Of a stretch of 64,000 nucleotides of DNA, positions 25,259 through 33,508 are shown in pieces. Within the stretch, counting starts at the first letter, position 1. The number at the start of each line of letters is the position of its first letter. The stretch is taken from contig CAKQSV010000003.1 of NCBI GenBank assembly GCA_934273635.1, positions 1 through 64,000 on the forward strand. Direction: 5' to 3'. The notes below the pieces were generated by a model. The model ran no database searches. It was not told where the DNA came from and saw only the letters and a list, made by a program, of their open reading frames with translations. The position numbers and the translations under genes are program-made. This DNA is from an uncultured Alphaproteobacteria bacterium. Lineage in GTDB: Bacteria; Pseudomonadota; Alphaproteobacteria; RF32; CAG-239.

Positions 25259-25293
25259 AAATCCCCAGAGCTGTGCAGTTCTGGGGATTTTTG
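25259..25293 (+). terminator. Intrinsic terminator of rpsD
   Basis: AATCCCCAGA / TCTGGGGATT with a ten-base loop and a TTTTT tail, 22 bases after the rpsD stop. Confidence 0.9.
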
Positions 25294-25372
25294 CTTTAAA
25301 TATATGTCTAAATATGTTTTTATGTCTGCAATGGTGATGGTTTTATCATAAAAGAATTGTGTGAGAGGTATT

Positions 25373-28051
25373 ATGCAGGATATTGTTTTGGATTCTCGCC
25401 ACGGACACCAAACCAACGGGTTCAGCCGGTTTGGAAACTTTTTTAAGAGTATGTTGTTGGCGCTGATTTTGGGATTGTTGTTCGGACTCGACTTTGTGTT
25501 GTATTTACGTTCGGGAACCGTACAGCTGTTTGATGGAAGTTGGAATACCTCGGTGTTTTTGGTTTTGGCAATGATTGTTATCGGCGCCATGGCGGCTATG
25601 CTGTCGTTGTTTTTCTCGCGCGGATTGCAAAAAATGTTGTTCGCATTCGGGTGCGCCGCTTTGGTATGGGGCTTTTTCTGTCAGTTTTTACAGATTGACA
25701 AAACGCAATATCTGGGGGTGTTGCTCTCGCCGATGCTAGGATATGAAATCGCCTCGCTGACGGACGGTTACTCGCACTGGATTATTTGTGGTTTGGTGTT
25801 CGTGCTTGCCTACATCATCGCCGGCAAGCTCTCTAAAACCAGTATGCTGTATTTTATCGGCTCGCTGCTGTTGATTATCGGCGGTTTTCTGGCGTTCGAA
25901 ATGTTTGACGCGATCAAAAAGCCCGCGTTTAAGGAAGTGTATAAGGCGACGGACAGCGGTTTCTCCGAGAAAAATAAAAAGGTGGTCTTTTTGTTTATGC
26001 CGAATATGACGTCTTTTTCGGCAATCAACGCCGGTTTGGGCAAAGATTTGGACAAGAGCAAGTTGTTACGCAATGTGGAACTGGGATTCTTTATGAAAAA
26101 CGGTTTCAAGTTTTATCCCAACGCTTATGTACCTAATGAAAATAAAGATGCTAACCTTATAGAATTGCTCAATATTTTAGATAATAAGCCTTATTATGAA
26201 CATGTGTTGAACAGCACCGGTTTGGAAAAGTTGTGGAAGTTTAAGTCTCCGCAACGGACGGATGTTTTCTTGCAAGACAGCCAAATGCAAGATGTGTTCC
26301 GTAAGGCCGGATTTAAGTTGAGTGCTTATCAAAGCCAAAATATTGAAATTTGTAAGAAAAATAATCAATATGCGGTTGATAGGTGTATCAACACCCAAAG
26401 TCTGCCGGTGGATGTGACAAAGGCTAAGTTCTCTGAGCAAGAGCGCGCGACCTTGCTGCTCAAACAATGGTTGAGCAGTCTGGGTTTTGTAGATAACCGC
26501 ACGGTTGCCGGCGTGTTGCAATATGTGTTGGACAGACAGACGGTGCAAAACGTGTTTTTGCCATACGAACGGATGTATGTGGTCAACTCACTGCAGATTT
26601 TGCAGACGGTGTTGGAGAATATCAGCAGCGACAAAGGGGCAGGGGTTTATTTTGTTTATTTGAACTTCCCCGATAATTTGCTGATTTATGATGAATATTG
26701 CGGCATTAAACCGCAGACAGAGTGGAACTCATTGATGCCGAGCGTTAAGCTACCGATGATTGCACGCAACACCAAAGAATATAATGAGCAGATGTTGTGC
26801 CTGTTCGGGCAGTTGAGTGACTTTATGAGTAGTTTACAAGAACTTAAACCCGATGACAATATTACGGTAATTTTGCAAGGTTTGAGCGGTAAAAAAGTCG
26901 GTGCGGCCGAAAATTTGAACTTTGTGGAAAAGTTCAAAGAACAAAATATGGTGATGACGGCTATTCGTGACGGCAATTCCCGCTTTGGCGTCAGCAACAA
27001 AATTTGCAACAGCAAAGACATTTTGCGCAGTTATCTGTTTAAGGCCAAAGGGTGCGATGAGTTCAGCGGGGTTAAGGTTTCTAACGGCACGCAGGAGACT
27101 TTGCGCAGTGAGCTGAAAAACGACAGAATTAATAAAAGTATGTTGCCGGAGGCGGTCAGTGCTTATGACAACTGGTTACAACAGTGGAAGGAAAATAAAA
27201 AGCTCTCGGTTATTAAGCTGAAAAAGGCGATTGTTGAGCAAGTAAAAGTTAAGGCGGAGGAAAAGCCGCAGGATAAAGACTCTTTGCAGTCAGAAATGGC
27301 TGTCAGAGCGTTGGTTGACAATCTTGACAGCACTGTTTCTCCAGAAAAAACAACAGATACAACCGAAAAAGCTAAAGCAGAAGTTGAAAAGTCTCCGAAA
27401 GTTGAGGCTAAGACAGAGGTTGAGGATGTCCCGTTGGAACATTCCGGCAAAAATAAGGTTAAACCGGAGCCTCAACCTCAAGCTGAGGAAAACAGAAACG
27501 AGGTTGTTAATAAGGATGAGACCGTAAAGGCCGAGCCTGTGGCGCCTGTTGTTAAAGAAAAAGCGGATGAAAATAAGCCGAAAGAAAGGGTTGTGCCTGC
27601 TGAAGATAAAACGGCAAAAGCCTCCGAAACCGAAAAAAAGGTAGAGGAAAAAGTTGCAACACCGACAGAAACGCCCGAGGTATCTCGGACAGAACCTGTT
27701 GCACCGACTGAGGCTAAGATTGAACCGAAGTCTGCCAACCAACCGGTAGAGCCGACTAAACCGGAGGCTAAGCCGGAACCCGTAAAAGCGGCGGCGGATC
27801 AGCCTAAAGCCGTGGCGGTTGAAACCAAGGTTGAAGAGAAAGCCACCCCGACTGAAACGGCGGAAATTAAGGAAAAACAGGTAACTTCCCATAATCAGCC
27901 GCAGGCTAAGGATGATAGTAACGCTGAAAATTCGGTCGACTTTCTGTTGGAAGACGAAGAGGACGAGTGGGAGCTTGATCCGGCCAAGGCTCTGGGGGTG
28001 AGCGGTGATGAGCAGAAACCCGAAGAAAAAATTATTGTTAAAGTAAAATAA
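25373..28051 (+). CDS. Inner-membrane protein with sulfatase-like ectodomain and long disordered tail
   Basis: About 892 residues from the ATG at 25373 (GAGAGGT upstream). Five hydrophobic segments lie at roughly residues 25-45, 60-80, 88-108, 130-150 and 155-175. The next ~400 residues begin KKVVFLFMPNMTSFSAINAG and resemble the sulfatase/alkaline phosphatase-like ectodomain of lipid-head-group transferases and PbgA-type proteins. The usual catalytic Ser/Thr-metal motif is not evident, so it may be inactive. The last ~260 residues are low-complexity Lys/Glu/Pro/Ala-rich, ending FLLEDEEDEWELDPAKAL. Four bases before a yejE-like gene, so operonic. Sulfatase-fold assignment is tentative. Confidence 0.6.
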   Translation: MQDIVLDSRHGHQTNGFSRFGNFFKSMLLALILGLLFGLDFVLYLRSGTVQLFDGSWNTSVFLVLAMIVIGAMAAMLSLFFSRGLQKMLFAFGCAALVWGFFCQFLQIDKTQYLGVLLSPMLGYEIASLTDGYSHWIICGLVFVLAYIIAGKLSKTSMLYFIGSLLLIIGGFLAFEMFDAIKKPAFKEVYKATDSGFSEKNKKVVFLFMPNMTSFSAINAGLGKDLDKSKLLRNVELGFFMKNGFKFYPNAYVPNENKDANLIELLNILDNKPYYEHVLNSTGLEKLWKFKSPQRTDVFLQDSQMQDVFRKAGFKLSAYQSQNIEICKKNNQYAVDRCINTQSLPVDVTKAKFSEQERATLLLKQWLSSLGFVDNRTVAGVLQYVLDRQTVQNVFLPYERMYVVNSLQILQTVLENISSDKGAGVYFVYLNFPDNLLIYDEYCGIKPQTEWNSLMPSVKLPMIARNTKEYNEQMLCLFGQLSDFMSSLQELKPDDNITVILQGLSGKKVGAAENLNFVEKFKEQNMVMTAIRDGNSRFGVSNKICNSKDILRSYLFKAKGCDEFSGVKVSNGTQETLRSELKNDRINKSMLPEAVSAYDNWLQQWKENKKLSVIKLKKAIVEQVKVKAEEKPQDKDSLQSEMAVRALVDNLDSTVSPEKTTDTTEKAKAEVEKSPKVEAKTEVEDVPLEHSGKNKVKPEPQPQAEENRNEVVNKDETVKAEPVAPVVKEKADENKPKERVVPAEDKTAKASETEKKVEEKVATPTETPEVSRTEPVAPTEAKIEPKSANQPVEPTKPEAKPEPVKAAADQPKAVAVETKVEEKATPTETAEIKEKQVTSHNQPQAKDDSNAENSVDFLLEDEEDEWELDPAKALGVSGDEQKPEEKIIVKVK

Positions 28052-28054
28052 AAC

Positions 28055-29065
28055 ATGAAAACAAAGCCGTACGGACATATCTTTGGCAAAAACAAACGCG
28101 CGTTTGTGTCTTTGGTATGTTTGGCGGCTTTGTTGTTTTTGAGCTTTTGCGCAGAGTTAATTGCCAATGATAAGCCTTTGATTTTGAAATATAATGGCAA
28201 TTATTATTTTCCGATTTTGGAGACGTACACCGATAAAGACTTTGGGGGAGATTTTCCAACAGCGGCGGATTATCAAGATGAGCTGATTGTGCAAAATATA
28301 AAAGAAAACGGTTGGATGATTTTTCCGATTATTCCGTTTTCTTTCAATACGGTAGATTATAATCTTAAAGTTCCGACGCCCTCAGCGCCAAGTTTAAAAC
28401 ATTGGTTAGGAACCGATGACGAGGGGCGCGATGTTTTGGCTCGTATCTTATATGGCATCAGGCTTTCGGTTGTATTTGCGGTTGCGCTGACGGGTATATC
28501 TTCGCTACTGGGAATTGGCGTGGGGGCTATTCAAGGCTATTTTGGCGGAAAATTGGATATAATCCTGCAGAGAATTTTGGAAATTTGGGACTCTATGCCG
28601 CAACTGTTTATTCTGATTATTGTCGCCAGTGTTTTTGAGACCGGATTTTGGACACTTTTGTTCATTATGTTATTGTTTTCGTGGACAAGTTTGGTCGGTG
28701 TGGTGCGCGCCGAATTTTTGCGGGTGAGAAATTTTGAATTTGTGAAGGCAGCCAAAGCGCTCGGAGCCGGTAATTTTAGAATTATGTTTCGACATATTTT
28801 GCCCAATGCCTTGGTGGCGACAGTCACATTTGTGCCGTTTTTACTCTCGGAGGCGATTGTCTCGCTGACAGCACTTGACTTTTTAGGCTTGGGTCTGTCG
28901 CAGGATTATCCGTCTTTGGGCGATTTGGTGCGACAAGGCAAAGACAATCTGCAAGCGCCGTGGATTGGTATCAGCATTTTCGTGGTGCTGTCTTTCCTAT
29001 TGACTTTGCTTATTTTTATAGGCGAGGGGATGCGTGACGTTTTGGATACAAGGAAAAATCGCTGA
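28055..29065 (+). CDS. yejE: Peptide/microcin-C-type ABC transporter permease, YejE-like
   Basis: 336 residues. The YejE-specific N-terminal ectodomain is recognisable (NDKPLILKYNGNYYFPIL, DFGGDFPTAADYQDE, IPFSFNTVDYN). The permease core follows, with HWLGTDDEGRDVLARILYGIR and the EAA-loop AKALGAGNFRIMFRHILPNA that contacts the ATPase. YejABEF imports peptides such as microcin C. It ends in TGATG overlap with the yejF-like gene, indicating translational coupling. No yejA (binding protein) or yejB gene lies next to it; the upstream neighbour is the sulfatase-like protein. Confidence 0.88.
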   Translation: MKTKPYGHIFGKNKRAFVSLVCLAALLFLSFCAELIANDKPLILKYNGNYYFPILETYTDKDFGGDFPTAADYQDELIVQNIKENGWMIFPIIPFSFNTVDYNLKVPTPSAPSLKHWLGTDDEGRDVLARILYGIRLSVVFAVALTGISSLLGIGVGAIQGYFGGKLDIILQRILEIWDSMPQLFILIIVASVFETGFWTLLFIMLLFSWTSLVGVVRAEFLRVRNFEFVKAAKALGAGNFRIMFRHILPNALVATVTFVPFLLSEAIVSLTALDFLGLGLSQDYPSLGDLVRQGKDNLQAPWIGISIFVVLSFLLTLLIFIGEGMRDVLDTRKNR

Positions 29066-30642
29066 TGTTGCTTGAGGTAAAACATTTGAAAGTGGCGTTC
29101 AAAAACAAAGACGGTGATTATGTTCCGGCGGTCAAAGGCGTTTCTTTTCGGCTCAGAAAAGGTCAAATTTTGGGTATTGTCGGAGAATCAGGTTCAGGAA
29201 AATCGGTTACAGCCTTGTCTATCCTCAAACTTTTAGCTTATCCCAAAGCGCAGACAGCTTACGGTTCCGAGGTTTTGTATCGTCAACAGAATCTGTTGCA
29301 ATGCCGTGAAGATTATTTGCGACAAATCCGCGGCAAAGAGATTGCTTATATTTTCCAAGAGCCGATGTCGTCGCTTAATCCATTGCATACGGTTGGACAT
29401 CAGATTATTGAAAATATCAGAACTCATCGTAAAATCAGTTATAAACAGGCCTATGTTAAGGCATTACGTTTACTGAAAAAGGTTGAAATTCCACATCCTG
29501 AAGCGCGGATGAAGTCTTATCCGTTTGAGCTGTCGGGTGGTCAGCGGCAACGAGTGATGATTGCCATGGCGATAAGCAACCATCCAAAACTTTTGATTGC
29601 CGACGAGCCGACCACGGCGCTCGATGTGACGGTACAGGCGCAAATCATTGATTTGCTAATGAAATTGTGCAAAAATATGAATATGGCGATGATTTTTATC
29701 AGCCATAATTTGCGTTTGGTTGAGAAAATTGCCGATAGAATTTGTGTGATGCAAAACGGGCTGATTGTGGAGCGAGGCGAGACGGCGGCTTTGTTCGGCA
29801 ACCCGCAGCATGAATATACGAAAAAACTGATTGAAAGTACAAAAGTTGAGGAAAAACAGAGTACTAAAGGTAATATTGAAGTTTTGAACGCGCAACACCT
29901 TAATGTTGAATTTGCAATAAAAAAGAACTTATGGGGTAGGGTGACCGAGTGTATTAAAGCGGTTGATGATGTGAATTTGACGCTGTTTGAGGGCGAGACA
30001 TTAGGGATTGTCGGGGAATCCGGCTCGGGGAAAACCACGTTGGGTATGGTGTTGGCCAAGTTGCAAAAAAGCGGCGGAAATATTGTTGTCGGCGGCGAGA
30101 ATATTAAAGAAATTTCCGAGAAAAAACTACGCAAACGGTTGCAAATTGTATTCCAAGACCCGTATAACTCTTTGAATCCTCGTATGAATATAGCGCAAAT
30201 TATCGGCGAAGGTCTCAAAATTATTCATCCGGAGCAGTCAAAAGATGAACATTTGCAGAAAATTAAGGATGTTTTGCGCGCTGTGGAGTTGGATGAGAGC
30301 GTGTTGATGAAATATCCTCATGAATTTTCAGGAGGACAACGGCAAAGAATTGCTATTGCCAGAAGTTTGGCTGTTGAGCCTGAAATTCTGATTTTGGATG
30401 AGCCGACCTCGGCGCTCGATGTGACAATCCAAAAGCAAATTTTGGAATTGTTGCTTAATTTACAGCGCACGAACAAACTGAGTTATGTGTTCATTTCTCA
30501 TGATATTAACGCGATTAAAATGGTGTCTGACAGAATTGCCGTGATGAAAAACGGAAAAATTGTTGAAATCGGCGCAGCTCATGACATCTTGCATCATCCG
30601 CAAAATCCATACACACAGAAACTTATCAACTCTAGTTTGTAA
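29065..30642 (+). CDS. yejF: Peptide ABC transporter ATPase with two fused ATP-binding domains, YejF-like
   Basis: 525 residues with two complete ABC cassettes. The first has Walker A GESGSGKSV, signature LSGGQRQRVMIAMA and Walker B LLIADEPTTALD; the second has GESGSGKTT, FSGGQRQRIAIARS and ILILDEPTSALD. Each is followed by an oligopeptide-type C-terminal segment (GNPQHEYTKKLIEST, HHPQNPYTQKLINSS). Duplicated-cassette YejF proteins energise peptide import. It completes a three-gene operon with the sulfatase-like protein and yejE; yejA and yejB are not in the window. Confidence 0.9.
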   Translation: MLLEVKHLKVAFKNKDGDYVPAVKGVSFRLRKGQILGIVGESGSGKSVTALSILKLLAYPKAQTAYGSEVLYRQQNLLQCREDYLRQIRGKEIAYIFQEPMSSLNPLHTVGHQIIENIRTHRKISYKQAYVKALRLLKKVEIPHPEARMKSYPFELSGGQRQRVMIAMAISNHPKLLIADEPTTALDVTVQAQIIDLLMKLCKNMNMAMIFISHNLRLVEKIADRICVMQNGLIVERGETAALFGNPQHEYTKKLIESTKVEEKQSTKGNIEVLNAQHLNVEFAIKKNLWGRVTECIKAVDDVNLTLFEGETLGIVGESGSGKTTLGMVLAKLQKSGGNIVVGGENIKEISEKKLRKRLQIVFQDPYNSLNPRMNIAQIIGEGLKIIHPEQSKDEHLQKIKDVLRAVELDESVLMKYPHEFSGGQRQRIAIARSLAVEPEILILDEPTSALDVTIQKQILELLLNLQRTNKLSYVFISHDINAIKMVSDRIAVMKNGKIVEIGAAHDILHHPQNPYTQKLINSSL

Positions 30643-30831
30643 AATTTAAAAATTAACCGCGATTGCTATAATATATTGAATTTTAATAAAAATAAAAGAT
30701 ATACTATACATAATATACATTATGCGACAAATATTTAAGGGTGTATTTAAGGGAAATTGAGGTTAAGAATTTGGGCAAGTCTATGAAAAATTGAGCGAAT
30801 TTGAGCTTGGCGCGGTGCCGTTATGGCCAAT

Positions 30832-30859
30832 AACAACAGTGCTGTAGCGCACTGTTGTT
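30832..30859. repeat. Palindrome AACAACAGTGC...GCACTGTTGTT (copy 1)
   Basis: Eleven-base-pair stem with a six-base loop TGTAGC, in the 288-base spacer (30643-30930) after the yejF-like gene; the rest of the spacer is AT-rich with no gene seen. An identical stem with a different loop (ATTACA) lies at 32283-32310, on the far side of the secreted-protein gene. No T-tract follows, so it is not an obvious terminator. Confidence 0.75.
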
Positions 30860-30885
30860 GAGGAGACGTAATAAGACTGAATGTA

Positions 30886-30911
30886 AACCAAACTGCAGTA
30901 ACTGTTTGGTT
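30886..30911. repeat. Hairpin AACCAAAC...GTTTGGTT
   Basis: Eight-base-pair inverted repeat with an inner G-C pair, 19 bases from the 3' end of the minus-strand gene at 30931. Without a U-tract it is a weak terminator candidate. Confidence 0.45.
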
Positions 30912-30930
30912 AAGTGCTTAATTAAAAATC

Positions 30931-31881
30931 CTAAAAAGCCAAAACCGGACGAACCCATGCATAAAATTCCTTAACATAAGACTGATACATAGACTTCATA
31001 CCTTCAAGAAGCCATGCCCCAACAGAAGAGGATTCCGTGGATGACCAGATGTCACATTGGTTTATTGTATTTCCGCCAACACTTACCATCCCCTTGTCAA
31101 TTATAGCAACGTTTGTCCATATTATCTGCAATTCTCCCAATGCCGGCAGATACCACTCACCTGCCCCACAGATACTGCCGTTGGCGCAGACACTCGGCGC
31201 GTATTTACTGGTGGCAGTTGCCGCCTGTGCTGTATAACCTTTTGACTTAATATAAGACAAAATCTTTTGAGTGTTGCTCTTACCATCCATATCCTTAATA
31301 GCCGTACTTTCACTATCAAAATTTGTCAGTCCGCTAACATCATAAGAATAGATGTCGCTGTCTGAGTAAGGGGTACTCCATGTTATAGCTGGAACTCCGC
31401 CTGTATCCTGATCGCCACTAGCGTTGATGTATGTTAGCGCCACAACCTTGGTTGTTTTGCCATCATCATAATAGACCACGCCAATTGCGGTGTTATTGTA
31501 ATAATAAATATCACCGATATTATATTTCTTGCGACTAGAAACACAGTCGCCGCTTTGATAGGTATACCCCGAATTGCAGCGGGTATAACGATAATAACCG
31601 GTATTGATTTTGGTGCCGTCGGCTTTTTCTTCAACACACTCCTGATAAGCGCCGGCCTCTCCACTTGGTTTTGAGCTGAGCCCATAAGCCTGACAATAGT
31701 CTAAATATAAAACCTTTGAGGTGTCAAACGGGCAACGAATTGACCGGCGTCCCTCTTTGTAGGGGAAGATGTAGCCCAATTCTTCGCAAGTTGGGAGCTT
31801 AACACAATACTTGGCTTGAGCGAAAGAACCTGCTCCACCCCCTACGAAAACCGCGCAAACAAATAATATCTTTCGCAACAT
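30931..31881 (-). CDS. Secreted protein with cysteine-rich N-terminus and DUF1566/Lcl-like domain
   Basis: 316 residues. MLRKILFVCAVFVGGGAGSFAQA is a signal peptide. Residues ~25-115 are cysteine-rich (CEELGYIFPYKEGRRSIRCP, CNSGYTYQSGDC). From KYNIGDIYYYNN on it carries a DUF1566-like domain: GVVYYDDG, GEWYLPALGEL, the CDIWSST motif, and a YAWVRPVLAF end. Tyr, Ser and Asp are frequent in the exposed parts. This domain is the one shared with the larger cysteine-rich proteins and the tandem genes 700 bases away. The gene sits between two copies of the AACAACAGTGC palindrome. Confidence 0.8.
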   Translation of the reverse strand: MLRKILFVCAVFVGGGAGSFAQAKYCVKLPTCEELGYIFPYKEGRRSIRCPFDTSKVLYLDYCQAYGLSSKPSGEAGAYQECVEEKADGTKINTGYYRYTRCNSGYTYQSGDCVSSRKKYNIGDIYYYNNTAIGVVYYDDGKTTKVVALTYINASGDQDTGGVPAITWSTPYSDSDIYSYDVSGLTNFDSESTAIKDMDGKSNTQKILSYIKSKGYTAQAATATSKYAPSVCANGSICGAGEWYLPALGELQIIWTNVAIIDKGMVSVGGNTINQCDIWSSTESSSVGAWLLEGMKSMYQSYVKEFYAWVRPVLAF

Positions 31882-32097
31882 AGCTCATCCCCTCATCATA
31901 ATGCCTTGTTGGTTTTGACTGCACCGTTCTGACTTGGTTTATGAGTTTGAGTTCTTAAAATGCAACAATAAGAACCGCGGCACAATCAAAACCAACACTG
32001 TTACTTTAACATATTCTTAGCTATAAATCAAATATAATTGGAGGTTATTAATATTTTTCTCTAAAAATATAATTGGGATGAGAGGAATATACCCTAA
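31882..32097. other. Spacer between the secreted-protein gene and repeat copy C
   Basis: No gene was seen. The segment presumably contains the promoter of the minus-strand gene; no strong -35/-10 pair was identified. AT-rich, with no clear inverted repeat until the element that starts at 32098. Confidence 0.4.
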
Positions 32098-32420
32098 CCT
32101 CTCTAAATTTTTAGAGAGGCAAGATTGCTCAGTAAATGCGACAGCATTTGCGCTTAGCAATCTGGTGAGTTTAAAGTTATGTTCGGAGTTTTAATTTTAA
32201 GCCCTCCCTTTACTATAAACTCTCCTCCGGCAGCTATCGCTGCCACCTCCTCTCTAAATATTTAGCGAGGAGGTTTATGTTCAACAACAGTGCATTACAG
32301 CACTGTTGTTATCGGCCGTTCTAAATATTTAGCGAGGGAATATATAGCTACTTTACACTTGGATCGCTACGCTATCGCTCGCGATGACGACTCAGGAGAA
32401 CGTGCCCTTGCCTCTCGGAG
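32098..32420. repeat. Modular palindromic repeat (copy C) with right-hand extension
   Basis: Core 32098-32273: CCTCTCTAAATTTTTAG... palindrome, a hairpin insert (AAGATTGCTCAG...AGCAATCT) with an inner AAATGC/GCATTT stem, GGTGAGTTTAAAG, an AT-rich centre, TATAAACTC, the hairpin GGCAGC/GCTGCC, and a closing CCTCTCTAAATATTTAG... palindrome. To the right come the AACAACAGTGC palindrome (32283-32310), a half palindrome, and a GCTACTTTACACTTGGATCG...GCGATGACG block ending GAACGTGCCCTTGCC. The left half and the right block are shared almost word for word with copy D at 58.4-58.6 kb. Confidence 0.75.
32283..32310. repeat. Palindrome AACAACAGTGC...GCACTGTTGTT (copy 2)
   Basis: Identical 11-base stem to 30832-30859, with loop ATTACA instead of TGTAGC. 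It lies within the right extension of repeat copy C. Confidence 0.75.
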
Positions 32421-32509
32421 TTTTCAGAAAATAATAACGGATTATCAAGCTTGTAAGGTATTTTTGTTGAACGAAAAATAATTTTTTTCAATTTGAAAAT
32501 TTTTTATGG

Positions 32510-32538
32510 TTGTAAATTTTGTCTAAATGAGATATATT
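32510..32538 (+). promoter_or_regulatory. Promoter of tandem gene 1
   Basis: TTGTAA (32510-32515), 17-base spacer, TATATT (32533-32538). The predicted mRNA start is near 32545, ~37 bases before the ATG, and the leader has no Shine-Dalgarno sequence. The same pair exists in unit 2. Confidence 0.65.
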
Positions 32539-32581
32539 GTTTCCTGATAAATTTTATTATTAATTTCTAAACTTTATAATT

Positions 32582-33322
32582 ATGAATAATAACAAAAAAT
32601 TGGAACAGATTATGCAACAGATTGATGAGGCTGGTTTGCCCGTTGAGAACGTTGTGTCTTATTTGTTGCTTATGCAACAGATTGATGAGTCTGGATTGAC
32701 GAGCAAAGACATTGTGTCGTATTTGTTGTTTATGCAACAGGTTGATAAGACTAATTTGCGCGAATCAGACGGGGTGCCTTATTTGTTGGGAACAGGTAGA
32801 TTGAAACCTGATGGCTCCAAGATTTTACCCCGAGAAACATCTTCCTCAGAATATAAAACTCCTTCAAAAATTTTGCCTGGGATGTATGTTTATGCTGACG
32901 GTTTAATTCATCCTGAATTTATTAAAGGACGTCAGGTTAAAGCGGTAGTTGGGTATGTAGATGGTTCTGAAGTGTTGGCAGTTTGTCGTCGAATGACCAT
33001 GCGCCCCTTTGCTAGTAATGAATATTTCAAGCAGACAGCTGATCAATGGTGTCACGATTATGAAGAAGACGGAGTTAAACAAGGAGAAGCATATTTACCG
33101 TCATTGGAGCAGCTTAAAAAGTTGTATGAGTTTCACAAAGCTACGATACCTGCTTGGAGAACTTTGGGTGTAAAGTGTCCTTTTATCAATTTCACTTGGT
33201 CTTCAACCCCAAGAAATTACGATCATACTTGGGCTTTGGATTTTAGTTATTTTGGTATGACCTTTGCCTTAAAAAATTATTGTTTAGGTTGTGTTCGTCC
33301 GGTTATCTCAATAAGAGTTTAA
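32582..33322 (+). CDS. Tandem DUF1566/Lcl-like protein 1 with N-terminal 20-residue repeats
   Basis: 246 residues with no signal peptide or membrane segment, so probably cytoplasmic, or exported by an unrecognised route. The N-terminus has three 20-residue repeats: MQQIDEAGLPVENVVSYLLL, MQQIDESGLTSKDIVSYLLF, MQQVDKTNLRESDGVPYLLG. A linker GRLKPDGSKILPRETSSS leads to a DUF1566-like domain (GMYVYADG, KAVVGYVDGSEVLAV, GEAYLPSLEQL, the TWSSTPRN motif, and a CVRPVISIRV end). The C-terminal half differs heavily from its neighbour although the linker and first strands are identical. Function unknown; the variable surface suggests a ligand-binding role. Confidence 0.85.
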   Translation: MNNNKKLEQIMQQIDEAGLPVENVVSYLLLMQQIDESGLTSKDIVSYLLFMQQVDKTNLRESDGVPYLLGTGRLKPDGSKILPRETSSSEYKTPSKILPGMYVYADGLIHPEFIKGRQVKAVVGYVDGSEVLAVCRRMTMRPFASNEYFKQTADQWCHDYEEDGVKQGEAYLPSLEQLKKLYEFHKATIPAWRTLGVKCPFINFTWSSTPRNYDHTWALDFSYFGMTFALKNYCLGCVRPVISIRV

Positions 33323-33342
33323 TTATTTATATTGCTTAAATT

Positions 33343-33377
33343 AATCCTCTGCGGCTTTGGACTGCGGGGGATTTTTT
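33343..33377 (+). terminator. Intrinsic terminator of tandem gene 1
   Basis: AATCCTCTGC pairs with GCGGGGGATT (two G-U pairs) and is followed by TTTTTT. The same terminator ends unit 2. Confidence 0.85.
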
Positions 33378-33436
33378 ATATGTATTAGGATCCCATACGA
33401 AAAATAATTTTTTTCAATTTGAAAATTTTTTTATAG

Positions 33437-33465
33437 TTGTAAATTTTGTCTAAATGAGATATATT
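33437..33465 (+). promoter_or_regulatory. Promoter of tandem gene 2
   Basis: TTGTAA (33437-33442), 17-base spacer and TATATT (33460-33465), duplicated from unit 1. Each tandem gene therefore has its own promoter and terminator. Confidence 0.65.
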
Positions 33466-33508
33466 GTTTCCTGATAAATTTTATTATTAATTTCTAAATT
33501 TTATAATT

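Noticed and set aside
27290..28078. Long open frame on the minus strand opposite the tail of the sulfatase-like protein
   Set aside because: It is the antisense of a low-complexity Lys/Glu/Pro coding region, and its composition (runs of Arg, Phe, Leu) mirrors that bias. It has no ribosome site or family match.
32098..32420. Insertion sequence or transposase remnant at the repeat block
   Set aside because: No transposase-like reading frame was seen in any copy and no clear target-site duplication could be defined by eye.
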